Assembly: GCA_036345935.2 (NCBI GenBank)
Contig: JADWOT020000931.1
Location: 6,310-70,309 of the forward strand
DNA length: 64,000 bases
Reading direction: 5' to 3'
From: Taenia hydatigena
Lineage: Eukaryota > Platyhelminthes > Cestoda > Cyclophyllidea > Taeniidae
Part shown: one piece after another, positions 1 to 10,273 of the stretch
How positions within the stretch are numbered: position 1 is the stretch's first letter
Layout: each line of letters opens with the position of its first letter
Position numbers and translations under genes: made by a program
The notes under the pieces: model-generated
Seen by the model: the letters and a program-made list of their open reading frames with translations, nothing else
Database searches by the model: none
Told to the model about the DNA's origin: nothing

Positions 1-471
1 CCTTGTAAGCGTCTCGATTGCGACCTTTCAAGAATCCATTTCACCGCTGCACCAATGCGCATTCGCATCGCATGGAAATGTCAGAACGGATGACGCCCGG
101 TTGACTACTAAGCGTATTTTGTGGCAGCGCTGGAAGTGGAAACGCCACGAAAGCTGACAAATCAAAACAATCCGTGTAACTAAATAAGAATTATGCATGC
201 CTAATACGATGTTTCGTCCTTCTATTTACACACCACCAGCAGGGAAGGATGCAATATTTGACAGCGTCGGTGCAGTTCACGTGGTCCCAAAGCCACTAAT
301 GACAAAGAGTAATGCAGTGAGTTTCCACTAAAATGCCACAGCACACTGTTCTGTAATTATATTGCAATTCACTCGCAGGAGTCGCCTCGTTGCCATTCAT
401 CAAGCAGGGGTTGTAACTTAATAGTATGGATGCGAATAGGGTTACTGAGACAAAGTTCCTCCGCATTCTCC
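1..471. other. Window edge outside the paired part of the palindrome
   Basis: No gene or repeat seen. The right end of the window (64000) pairs with base 472, so the partner of this stretch, if any, lies beyond the window. Confidence 0.6.
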
Positions 472-1379
472 CTCATTGAACGTGATAGTGATAGTGGCTT
501 GATAGCATGATATCTTTATCGATGCAGTTTAACACTATCGCCCCTTTTGATGGAGTTATGCGCTCGGAGAAATGGGAGAACCTGTGAAACAAGTAGGTGA
601 GCTGAATGTTCGACTTATCCACGCAACAGTATTTGCCTACGCGCAGTTACGCGTGCTTCTGAGTGTCGTTAAATGGGATGCGAATCATTATGTCACTTTG
701 TGATACATTGAGGCTCACCGTATAAGAATGCTGTAAGTGGGCAAATAAGGGGATATTAAATGCGCCAGTTTAGTTCCAAATGCGATTGCTGGTGCAGTCG
801 AGTAAGTATCGTGAAGCTAACAGTGGTGGTCACAGGCAAAGATTATTTAGCGCATCAGCACACACTGTTAATACCCTTTTCAACATTGAGACTGTCTTGA
901 TAACCATGCCAGAGGCATTACTGGGCGTTCGCGAACTAAAAGCAGCAACCCTCACAGAGATCACAATCCGTGCCCAATTAAATCAAACACTGCAAATTTT
1001 CTGACCATAAGAAAGCATGTATAGACGCAGTGAAGGAACTGCGATCACAGTCAAAGATGCTGCTGAGGTGATATTGATTAGAAAGCGTGTCTAACACACA
1101 GCGTTTAGATTTTAAGCACCATAGAAGTTAAGTTGGGATGCTACAGTGCAATACTGATCTTCACATCGCCCCATGGTTCACCTCTAGGCGCTGTAATTCT
1201 GGCAAATGTGAGCACTGGATATAGAATCGCCCTCACGCATTAAGACCTGATATCTCCATCGGATGAATGGAGAAATTCTTTTCAGGTCAGGTTCAACGTA
1301 CCTGATAGGTTGGTATCAGTGCAGGCTAGTTTCATAAATGTGTTGTGACTTGGGAACGCAAAGTATTTGTGGACTAACG
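472..1379. other. Upstream region of gene 1, left arm
   Basis: No convincing gene. Patches at about 1020-1060 and 1285-1380 resemble the region upstream of gene 2 (for example GACGCAGTGAAGGA and ACCTGATAGG), so the paralogous duplication includes promoter-proximal DNA. The position matching the gene 2 TATA box reads CATAAAT here, a weaker element. Confidence 0.5.
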
Positions 1380-1449
1380 ATGAGGCTTCACATCTGTCTC
1401 ACCTTGTTGGCTGCCCCCTCTTTGGCTAAATGACCCTCAGGAGATCGTG
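1380..1449 (+). pseudogene. Gene 1 left exon 1: signal peptide with premature TGA
   Basis: The frame reads MRLHICLTLLAAPSLAK and then TGA (1431-1433), followed by codons matching gene 2 (CCC TCA GGA GAT CGT G) and a donor G|GTAAGA at 1450. The hydrophobic stretch and the ALA-type end resemble the signal exon of gene 2 (MAFYLWLIVLAASSLAKEP). In gene 2 the stop position is GAA, so this is a nonsense change in an otherwise conserved exon. Confidence 0.75.
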
Positions 1450-2663
1450 GTAAGATACTCACCGATTCTTGAATTTGTTCATCGCAAAATAAGGAATCAG
1501 GTGATTACAAGTGTTAATTACACTGTAGAGAAGCTGTCCTATTATTGTAGTTCTTTACGCTATGTCGTGGTACGGGAATTTTGAGTCTCTCCTCTTTTCG
1601 AAGGTCGACCCCCTCTATTCCTCTTATTTTGAAAAGCTGTATTAATAGTCCTAATACCTGCCGGCACTCTAGAGAATGGCGTGGACATCAGTCCCATAAT
1701 TGTTGGTAAATCTACAGCAAATATTAAGCTTCATTTAGCCAATTTTATGTTTTAATAATTTATTACGATATCTTCGTCAAATTGGATCTTATATTATCCT
1801 GCCGCTCCCTTTCATCCCCACTTAACGTTGATTTTGAGCATATTTTTGTATACACATATTCATTGCTGCACCCAAATGGCATGGCCGTACACAATTTGTG
1901 TAATCTTAGTAGCTAGTACGTTGCCAAGCTGCTGACACACTCTGCTGTGTGCGATTAGATTTCGCTGCTTCCTTTGATACCACAAAGACATAAATGACGA
2001 CTCCACGAAAGGCTTGTAGAATGTGAATTCCGGAAAGTCACGCCCAAGGCTTTACTGACACTTAGGGATCAGCCCATTCATGTTGCGAATTCTGATCTTC
2101 TCATCCCTGTTGTTGGATTTACTATGAACAAACCCACCATTTACATCTAACCTCAGGGCGTTAGTACAGGAAGGTGGCAACGCAACCCCGACTATAATCT
2201 CTCACTGCATCTCGATCTCAAGTACATTTTATAAGTCAACAGAGAAGATTTTTTACTCGAGTTTTAGTTCGCCTGAGATCTGCCTTTTAAATTATGCTAG
2301 GTTTAGCATAAATGCGATATCTTTGCTTACCCTGTTACAATTCGGCACCTTAATACCCACTGCTCAAATTGAGAACTAATGTAGAGTTCTACTGTGTGGA
2401 ACAATCACTAAATCAACCTGGATTCAGCTTTTACTGATGAGAATTGCAGCATTTCCAAATGTACTAGGAACTTGCTTCTTTAATTCACTTTACACACGTA
2501 TGTGCAACTAAAATGCTTAGAATTCTTTTTGAATAATGCCACAGAAGAGCTCATACCTGTAGTAAAGAAACAAGCGATTTGCTACCTCTTGAGTCCATTC
2601 AGAAATTTTGGTATCTTTGTCGCTAATTAAATGACAAAGGTGAAATATGTTTGACTAAACAGC

Positions 2664-2692
2664 ACCTATTATTACTAATATTATTATTATTG
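2664..2692 (+). repeat. ATT-rich microsatellite in the 3' end of gene 1 intron 1
   Basis: A run of TATT/ATT units lies immediately before the acceptor TTTTCAG of FnIII-1 and probably serves as its pyrimidine-poor, T-rich tract. It is also present in the right arm at 61779-61807. Confidence 0.6.
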
Positions 2693-2699
2693 TTTTCAG

Positions 2700-3020
2700 A
2701 ATTGACGGCGGCAAAGGAGAATGAGATTGGTGGGATCCCGATTTCGAACTACTTTTATTGGAACCTCGAGGGCGACCATACCTACCGGTTAAATTGGGAC
2801 GTCCGTAACCTGACTGAACTCAGCGCTGACAAAATCGTACTAAGTGCAATGGCAGTTGATCTCTCTGGCGATCCATTTCTAAAAATTGTCAATTTCTCAA
2901 GGGGAGAAGTCACTGTGGGGGAACTGCAGGCTGGCGAACCGTATAATGTACATCTTGAGGCACTTAGGGATGGAGTCAGTGTTTGGCTTTGCGACGGTAC
3001 AATAAGGACAACACTCAAAG
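2700..3020 (+). CDS. Gene 1 left exon 2: FnIII-1 domain
   Basis: This 321-nt exon is open throughout, flanked by TGTTTTCAG| and AAAG|GCAAGT. It encodes ELTAAKENEIGG...ISNYFYWNLEG..YRLNWD...LSGDPFLKI...EPYNVHLEAL...TIRTTLKG. Family hallmarks are the (F)xW pair after the N-terminal strand, the L.W.V core, PY.V.LEA, and an I.T strand at the end. Potential N-glycosylation sites are NLT and NFS. The donor is GC rather than GT. It differs from the right copy at two residues (K/Q and S/I in SADKIVLS). Confidence 0.8.
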
Positions 3021-3156
3021 GCAAGTTATGACTTGTGATTATGAGTACATTGCTTTTACATGCTTGATAGTGGGTCAAATTAAACGTGCTGTACTTTTTG
3101 CAGTGCCCTAGGTACCATGTGGTGCGGCCACTTATTCGCACTTATTTTAATGATTA

Positions 3157-4053
3157 GGCCTATGAGAGGCAGATCGGTGCTGGATTGAATCGAATTGTTA
3201 AACAAAGCATGCGTGACATGTGCCAGGTTATAAAAACAGTGCTCTAGAATGCTGCATCATAAGGGGTAAGCGAAAATGCGGCAGGATTTAGTTCATCGGA
3301 TCTTGTTTCGATCGGTCGACAGTGCCTTCGAAAACACGATTCTCCAACTGGTGCAGTTCACCACAGCCAACTCTTCAGCTAGAGCTGTGAGCTAACCCAA
3401 GGAAAAATCATGGGCTTTCTAGAGTTGATGTCTGTCATTTGCATTAGCTTCACAAAACTCTAATTGGGTCGCGTCTTACATAACAGCGCCTTCACTTCAT
3501 TTATTATCTTAAAATGGAATTAGATTAGCAAACTGCTATGCCGCAATAACCCAATGAAATTTAAAATGACTTCATAGACTTTAAGTGGCACTTGCTCTAA
3601 AGCAAAGAACTAATAAGCATCTGTCCCGCAGAGATGAACGATAATTTCCTTACCAGCGTAAGCTCTAATCTTGGGCGTGTCTAAAGACCGACCAACCACA
3701 AAAGTTAAATGAGATGTAAACTCTCATATTACATTGCAACGCCTTGCAGTTTACGGCCTGACAACATTTGAGGGATACAAAGGAGCTGATACCGAAGACG
3801 CCTTTTTCCAAATAACTACTAGTTTTACTGATTTTCCCTCAAAATTCAGGGTTATTTCGCTGACAACTTCATCAGAGTTATGATGGCGCATTGACAAGTT
3901 GGTTTTGCGGCAGCAATATTAGTAGCTCTTGAGAAGATCGCAGTTCATCCGCCTCTGACATGACTGCAAGCTATGCGTTTGCGGAATTTAGGGAAGTCAG
4001 ACCAAACGTAGTCGCATCAGATCACAGACATGACGGGTTCTTTAAATAAGAAA
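3157..4053 (+). other. 897-bp part of gene 1 intron 2 present only in the left arm
   Basis: The left arm carries 897 bp that the right arm lacks (right junction 61314/61315). The segment begins with TATGAGAGGCAGAT, which is also found at the equivalent place in gene 2 intron 2 (about 51509-51523). It is therefore ancestral, and the right arm has a deletion. No gene or mobile-element ends are seen inside. Confidence 0.85.
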
Positions 4054-4143
4054 CGGGCACTATGGAAACAGTGCGGATTTCCGCATTTCCGTGACCAATT
4101 GAAAAGTGGCTGGCGCACTTTTGATTAACAAAACCTTTTTTAG

Positions 4144-4464
4144 GAGTAACGATGACAGAAGCTAAAGAAACAGAAGGATTCCCGAATTCGCATCATTTCA
4201 ATTGGAACTACGAGGGTCATCAGACCTACCAGTTCAATTGGGGCACCCAAGGTCTGGCCGGTGTCCATGCAGACCGATTCAATCTGTATGCAATCTCAGT
4301 TGAATCTACCCGTCTCCTTACTTTTCGAACTGGAGATTTTTCATTTGGGTCAACTACTCTCAGGATAATGGATCGTGGCAAACCATACGCTATACTTTTT
4401 GAAGGACTTAAGGGAGATGACAGAGTTTTGTATTACGTCGAAACAATTAAAACACTCTCCACTG
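4144..4464 (+). CDS. Gene 1 left exon 3: FnIII-2 domain
   Basis: This 321-nt phase 1-1 exon lies between CCTTTTTTAG| and ACTG|GTAAGT. It encodes VTMTEAKETEGF, then HHFNWNYEGHQTYQFNW, ...RFNLYAISVE..., FGSTTLRIMDRGKPYAILFEGL, and VLYYVETIKTLSTG. It is closely related to FnIII-2 of gene 2. The left copy differs from the right at G/E (first residue), P/Q, N/S and G/D. The right copy keeps the FSWDT form shared with gene 2, so the left changes FNWGT are derived. Confidence 0.8.
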
Positions 4465-4633
4465 GTAAGTTGGTGCTTAGGGCACTTCTTACAAGCTACT
4501 TTTCTGCATAGCATTTTCAAAGCATATGCTAAGCTGAATGCCCTATACCCGTTGCCACTACTCGCTTCTATGCAATTTAGGCCCAGCATCTTTTGTGTGC
4601 AATGTAATTCTCTTAGAAAATGTTTTTTGGTAG

Positions 4634-4866
4634 AGGAAGAAGGCACGGGAGATAAAGGGAGCATGAAAAATTGAAAAAGCTCAGGCGATGAAGAAAGTGG
4701 AGAAAAGGAAGAAATCACGGAAGAAGGAAGAGAAGAAGGCGGAGGGAGGCTAGAGGATGAGGAAAGCGGAGGAGGGGAGGAAAGCAGTCCCACTACCAGC
4801 GGATCTGGTTCGGCTTTCGTATACTCTGAATTCCTCTTTGCTTGCGTGACCTTGGTGCTTGCCTAA
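4634..4866 (+). pseudogene. Gene 1 left exon 4: acidic tail and hydrophobic C-terminus, interrupted by TGA
   Basis: The acceptor homologous to gene 2 (GGTAG| at 4633) opens a phase-1 frame EEGTGDKGSMKN that stops at TGA 4672-4674. The same frame then continues open: DEESGEKEEITEEG..., a Glu/Gly-rich stretch, SSPTTSGSGS, and a hydrophobic end AFVYSEFLFACVTLVLA with TAA at 4864-4866. An alternative acceptor CTCAG|GC (exon from 4685) has the right phase and would skip the stop. The Ser/Gly plus hydrophobic end suggests a GPI-anchor signal or short membrane anchor, as in the EG95/45W family. The right copy has one change (S/G). Confidence 0.65.
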
Positions 4867-4895
4867 ACTTAAGAGCAAGTTAGCGAACATTGCCA

Positions 4896-4901
4896 AATAA
4901 A
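4896..4901 (+). promoter_or_regulatory. AATAAA polyadenylation signal of gene 1, left
   Basis: Canonical hexamer 30 nt after the tail stop codon, conserved at 60467-60472 in the right arm. Confidence 0.6.
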
Positions 4902-5299
4902 TCACTCATTCGGAATGTCACGAACACTAGCCCCCGCCTACTGAGGAAATTTCATTCACTTGCAGGTTTTACTTGCAATGGAACGCATCACTCGCCATCG
5001 GGCAAAACTCTTTTGGCAACTACAATATAACCTCTTGTGGTGAAAAATAGTTGCAACACAAATATATACATTTGTCCCTTTTAACGCCACTTTTACCATT
5101 TTTTTATTTAAATCTGCTGCTTCATGCACATGTGCGTGACCACTCACAACTCTTCGCAATGCCTGCAATGCGAGTGAATGTAGAGCAATAAAGCCACATA
5201 TATCATACCGTAAAGCTTTGCATGAGAATACTGAAATAGACTTGGTAATGCTGCACATGCCGCTGTCTGCCGATTGTTTCTTGTATGCTGGTTAGTGTC
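4902..5299. other. Gene 1 downstream DNA
   Basis: No gene seen. Parts resemble DNA downstream of gene 2 (around 53070-53250, e.g. GTGGTGAAAA.AG and CATGCACATGTGCGTG-like text), so it belongs to the duplicated block. Confidence 0.45.
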
Positions 5300-5700
5300 A
5301 AGTGGTAGAAGGAATCTTACCAAAGTGATCGCAGAAGGCTTTGACCAAAATAGGGGTTGACGACAGAATAAAAGACAGCGGAATCACCGTCTTCAGTGGA
5401 GTTGCATCTCAGCGTTTCCATAAGGGAGATCCTCAATATATCAGCTCATGCATTGCCTAGTTCTCAAGCCACTGACCCACTTCTGGATGCACACAAAACT
5501 CGCATGATGCGTTGGTTTGTGACTACAGGAATAGACGAAACTAGATCTGTCGATCCGCCGAAGTAGAGCTGTGAGACCCTGAGATCTGACTTGGATCTGT
5601 GTGTAGATCGGCAAACTTATCCACAGCTGAACTGCTAGATGGGAAGCAGACTTTGAACAATGCTTGGATTGGTTGCAGAACACGAGACGCAAAGTGAGAT
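5300..5700 (+). repeat. Downstream block shared by gene 1 and gene 2
   Basis: About 400 bp align with the block downstream of gene 2 (53650-53960 on +, 11190-11500 on -). Shared text includes CACCGTCT.CAG, GACCCACTT.TGG.TGCA, GATCTGTGTG and TTATCCACAGCT. It sits 450-850 bp past the tail exons. Open frames here are not conserved between paralogues, so it is probably noncoding. Confidence 0.6.
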
Positions 5701-8700
5701 GGGCATTAGTGTCATTTATTTGAAATCTCATAAGCGTCATATAACAAATTGCAAGTGAGAAAGCGGGAAAATACAAGGCATTGAAAAGGAAGTCATGCAA
5801 CAGTTAATAGGCGCGATCTCGCACCCTAATAACACGCCAATCGAGTGACACGTCCCCTTCTCTTGCCGCCATATTTTGCCTATAAATAATTTTGTTGAGG
5901 TTTATATGCGAGAACAATAGGTGGGCATTTAAATGCATATTCAAGCGGACTCAAACCCATTGGTTTGCTTTAATTTGCTGAGCATTGTAGAATTCATGCG
6001 GTCGCCCATACCCGTGAATTATAAAGCACAGGAATGCATTAGTCTATCAGCATGACACTACAGATCGGATTCGTTACTGCTCCTACGCTATGACTAGTTG
6101 AAATGGGTGCAATGCGACTGCGGCATTTTGGCTATCAAATTTGAATAAAATAAGCTCTTGTTTTCCACCGGCAGACAAGCACATTACCGCCTTTGAGCAT
6201 GACGAACTTGGGGCACAATCGTGCCTTTGATGCATGCTGACCAGGAATTACGACCAAGTCTTGCCTATTCGAGGCCACCCGACACTATGCTAAACGAAGG
6301 CTCCTTAAACCCGTGAAACGCAACAACAGGCAGGACCTGAAACCACATGTTCGGCACAGAATGCTGGGAAACCAGACCGTACGAAAATAGGGTGAGATGT
6401 GGAAAAGGAAGAGCATGGGGAAGGAAATGGACGGGAGGAGGGCATTACCTCATGCCCACCCTCCGTACTCCCCCAAACAGTGGATCATTAGCCTTCCAGC
6501 ATCTTACTATCACGTGTGGAACATGTTAAACCCTGGAAGACAAAGTGAGACTGGCATAGAAATGATGCATGCTGGGTTGATTTTTGGCTTTGGAATCAAA
6601 AAGGCATTATATCACAGATCTGTAAGCCAGCTTCGTTGGCAATGGGTGATGAATTGTAATTATGGCTGTCTCGCCAAATAAATCCTTTAAAAAGCAAATC
6701 CATTAACTCAGACATTTTGCCCAAGTAAGCGGAAATCTCGTTTTAGTTACGTGAGTCATTCTTTGTAAAGGCGGCAACATGCTTTTTTTCCAAACAGTTA
6801 GAGAGATGCTACTGCAGTCGCCTATTATCAAAGAACAGTTCAACCACTTTCACGAGTCTACCACTTTTATGTAAATAATAAGAACAATAATTCGCCCGCA
6901 AAATGAAAGAACCAGGAACACTAGTTAGTTTAGATGACAAGTACGAAATTCATTTCGCTGTGTGCATTACCAGCAATGAATCCTGCCGCGGACATAGATT
7001 TTACCTCTTTATAAAACAGGCCTCAATGAGCACCAACATCTGCTTTCAAGTAAGTCTGCAAAATACGTGCACTCGTGTTCCAGAGGAACCAACGACAGCG
7101 GCGGAATTACGTTGTGAGATAACTGAACATGCTTCACTTCACGAGGCAGCGCTGTGATGCAAAATGCCTCACTTTGACAGAGTTATGCAACAATGCCAGC
7201 TCCAGACACTCTATTTATTGCCAACAAGAAGTTCTGATGTCTCACAGATAACAAATCTCGGCAGCCAATTTCAATTCCCTTGTGGAGGTCTTTCCTTACT
7301 TCTTGGCAAATTTAGATCATATCCCTTTCCGAAAAATGCATCGCTGAGCAGTGGAGAAGGACTGCTTGCAACCATATTTCCTTTCATCCGAAAATCCTAC
7401 AAATAGTTCTCTATCACAAAGTTGCATGCACTATGTTATCACTACGGTTTTGGGGTCCATGCCAAACGTTACTTGCGGGTCGGTCATTAACTTCCTAGTG
7501 GTTCTGGTACGCTTGAAGGCAATTCCGCCTCCATTCGCGGACGAAAATCACACAAAAAGGAAGCAGCACGTCTTCAATGAGAACATCTAGGCTTTGTCAA
7601 TTTTGAGGCAGAATTAACAAGGTGTTACCATCCCACGGCTGGAGACCATGATTGTTGTTGGAAAAGGAGACGTAAAAGAAGTGAACGAACACTTAAGAAA
7701 ATGTATTTCGAATGATACTTCAAGAAATCCTCTAAAAGGCAAAGTTGCGAATTCAGCGGACGTTGCAGAGCCAGAAGAAGCTAACTTCACTTCGGATGGC
7801 TAACTTGAAAAGGGACTGCACTAACAATCGTACCATCCCACATTAACTCGGATAACTGTATTTCTGCTTGAAAACCAAATTAGACGATGAAACGATGCGG
7901 TCCGGTTAAAATAACTGCACGGAACAATCTCTATGGCAAAAAACGAGAGTATTTAAAGGATGGACTCGAAAAGGCGGTTGCTTACTGCCAAAAGGTACCT
8001 ATGGGTATCATTGTAACATTTCTGCAATTGGCATTAATGTTGAAGAAGTGCACTAAGTGTAGCTCATGGAAGGTCTTTCAACAGGTAGCAATAAAAATGC
8101 CTCCATTAATGTCCCTGCACTAACTTCGCATTCGTACTGCATCTGAAGCATTCAGCTAGTAAATGCTGAGGACGAAACTTGTGAGATGAGACAAAATGAC
8201 AGCCAGCCAGAAATCCAGGACCGCAATAGGCCATCCTCCAATGACGTAGTGGGCGGGATGCTGCACTTTGCAACAACGAAATAGACGACTCCCAAAATTA
8301 TGCCAGCAAGACAGTGCTGACCAAACGATTGTGCAACAAAAGGCGCAGATATCGCAGAATAGAACTCAATACGCCCCGCTAGACAAATCTAAGGCAATCT
8401 GTTTTTATAACCTTGGTGGGATTCTCGCAGCCATGTGGTCAAATGGAAGAATGATTTTAGCGGCCAGGGCCTGAGTTACAGGGATGCCATATCAAAGGAA
8501 ACGAAAAGCAGCATCCGAAACAGCAGCTACAGGACCACTGCTAAATGCACCCAAACCTACAGTCTGTCTAACAAGAACATCCATCGCTACATTCCACCCA
8601 CTGCAATCTTTAAAAAATGGTGCTTCCCGCTCAAAAAGCCAGAAGCACATTAACTCCGAATCAACCCTACCGTCCTGGATGGGCAGATTCTTATAGTAGC

Positions 8701-9589
8701 ACATGATTCAGTACAAATCCAGTTGCTATAACACACTAACAACTCATGCGTGCTGAGCTGAGATCAAATACTTATAAGAAGCGGTTTCTTGGCATGGCAA
8801 CTTTAGTAAGAAAGATTGCCGAAGTAGAAAATGAAGAAGTACTCACATGGACAGTGCGATAACTCCGTAGTCCAATTGAACAGCCTCAGGTGCAAATTTG
8901 GAAAGCAGACAAGCGGTTTCGGCATTCAAACTATGGCTGTGCACGCCTATTCCGCCGGAAGAAACATCAAATCACCATAATGAATGCTAATGGTGGGAAT
9001 CCAACCTGGGTAGAGGGCGCCTAACCTTCTAGATGCGACACTTCAGCCCTCACGGACATCCCACAAGTCCAGACAATATCCACAGATTGACCGCCAGATA
9101 AACGACATAGGCACCAAGTATAGCTGCAAATTTAAATCTCAAAGTAGTCCAAAGTCATCAGGTGAACTGGTTATGAATCGTTTGGATTTAGCAGTTCTGC
9201 ACACACACTTCAGAACATTACGTAAGGGAGCTAGGCTAAAGAAATTCGTCCTTACAATGAGCGCTGCATTAAAAAGTATTTGTGTGATAATAGAGAATAG
9301 AGCGAAAACAATGGATTAACTCACCTATGGCTTCGAACAACGATTAGGCATTTCATCTCGCGTATTTATCCATGAAATCGGAAACTGCTTGTAGTGCACC
9401 CAGTAAGCTAACTTGTGATCCAAATGTTTACCGCCACCCAAAGCGGTGAAAGTCATCCCATTTGACAAATTGATACATATGCTTGGCAATGCTACCAAAA
9501 ATTCAATGGTTAGAAAATCTGCCATAGCACTAGGAAATGAGCAAACGGGCTAGTTGATCGTGCAGTTAAGCCATGATCCTTAAAGCCAA
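5701..9589. other. No recognisable gene
   Basis: Several open frames of 60-94 codons occur on both strands. None shows a domain I recognise, and most overlap one another. The stretch pairs with 55751-59667 in the right arm, with a 28-bp difference at 5864/5865. Confidence 0.5.
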
Positions 9590-9725
9590 TCCGAGCTAAC
9601 ATAATAAGCTACTATTTAAAACAATTGTACTTTAATAAATTTTAAGAAAATTACAAATGAAATTTTGCTTAAATATTTTTTGATTAATTTGTTATTCGTA
9701 AATACGTATTTATTTAGTATGCAAC
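9590..9725. other. Very AT-rich tract
   Basis: Long runs of A/T with TTTAAT, TTAAAA and AATTTTC texts. There is no coding frame. It is mirrored at 55615-55750. It could be a matrix-attachment or low-complexity spacer, but nothing proves a function. Confidence 0.55.
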
Positions 9726-10273
9726 TATGCTGCAACCGTACAAATTTTAACTCATTGTCAGGAGTTGGCCCGTCGTGGAACCCGCGCGCGCATATTTATT
9801 TGCAAAACATGTCTGCATGCATAAGCGCAAAATTCTAACTAAGATTATCACTCTGGCATCATTTGCTACGCGTTGCATAAAAAGTAAAACGAACTAGTGT
9901 TTTGCAGGCTTAAAATTAATCGTGATCACCTATGGTTCAAAAAAATTTTCAAGGCATTTAGATTTATTGCATATTTTCAATGTAATTTGCTGCCGTTTTT
10001 GGCATGCACGTACAGTGAATTTCCTCTAGCTTTCATAAAAGTCTGAATTTCGACTGGATGGGTTCACCAGAAGGAAGATATTTTACGGCGCAGCTAAACC
10101 AACATCTTGCAATATATATCTTAAAAGCTTAGTTAGTTGAATAGAAATTTTGATTTTTTACATTTGGTTATCGCCTTTTGTTAGGTATTCCTTTGACTGC
10201 GAAATACTTGCGATTGTGCGAAGGATTAACCAGTTCAAAGATTATTAATGAAAATCTAGCTAGTAAAATTGCT
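9726..10273. other. No gene seen; contains the empty LTR insertion site
   Basis: No open frame of interest. AGTTG at 10135-10139 is the single-copy target that is duplicated around the LTR-like insertion in the right arm. Confidence 0.6.
10135..10139. other. Empty target site of the right-arm LTR insertion
   Basis: AGTTG here corresponds to CAACT, which occurs twice in the right arm (55011-55015 and 55201-55205) flanking the 185-bp element. The left arm never carried the element, or lost it precisely, which is unlikely. Confidence 0.9.

Larger units (their letters stand above)
1380..4866 (+). pseudogene. Gene 1, left copy: 45W/TSOL45-like two-FnIII oncosphere antigen, probably a pseudogene
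   Basis: Four exons are visible: signal peptide (1380-1449), FnIII-1 (2700-3020), FnIII-2 (4144-4464) and tail (about 4634 or 4685 to 4866). All junctions are phase 1. The architecture is that of the taeniid 45W/TSOL45 host-protective antigen family: secreted or surface proteins of the invasive oncosphere, with FnIII folds and a hydrophobic C-terminus. Two in-frame TGA codons interrupt it: codon 18 at 1431-1433, just after the signal core, and 4672-4674 near the start of the homologous tail exon. The intron after FnIII-1 uses a GC donor. The FnIII exons are otherwise open, so decay is recent or a different first exon is used. An AATAAA follows the stop by about 30 nt. It converges with gene 2 (tail-to-tail, about 7.2 kb apart). 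The family call is recognition; pseudogene status is inference. Confidence 0.75.

Noticed and set aside
2651..2699. Leu-rich stretch before FnIII-1 read as a signal peptide (LLLLILLLLF)
   Set aside because: It is encoded by the ATT microsatellite in the intron end and has no ATG; the acceptor TTTTCAG follows directly.
3157..4053. Left-arm 897-bp segment as a mobile-element insertion
   Set aside because: No terminal repeats or target duplication, and its start is shared with gene 2 intron 2, so it is ancestral DNA deleted on the right.
4152..4511. ATG at 4152 (MTEAKE) as an independent translation start
   Set aside because: It lies three codons inside the FnIII-2 exon after a good acceptor, and the frame runs on past the donor. 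It is an internal Met, not a gene start.
4350..4793. Ser/Pro-rich 147-codon frame antisense to gene 1 (and mirror)
   Set aside because: It is the complement of the purine-rich acidic tail exon, so its Ser/Pro/Leu composition is a by-product.
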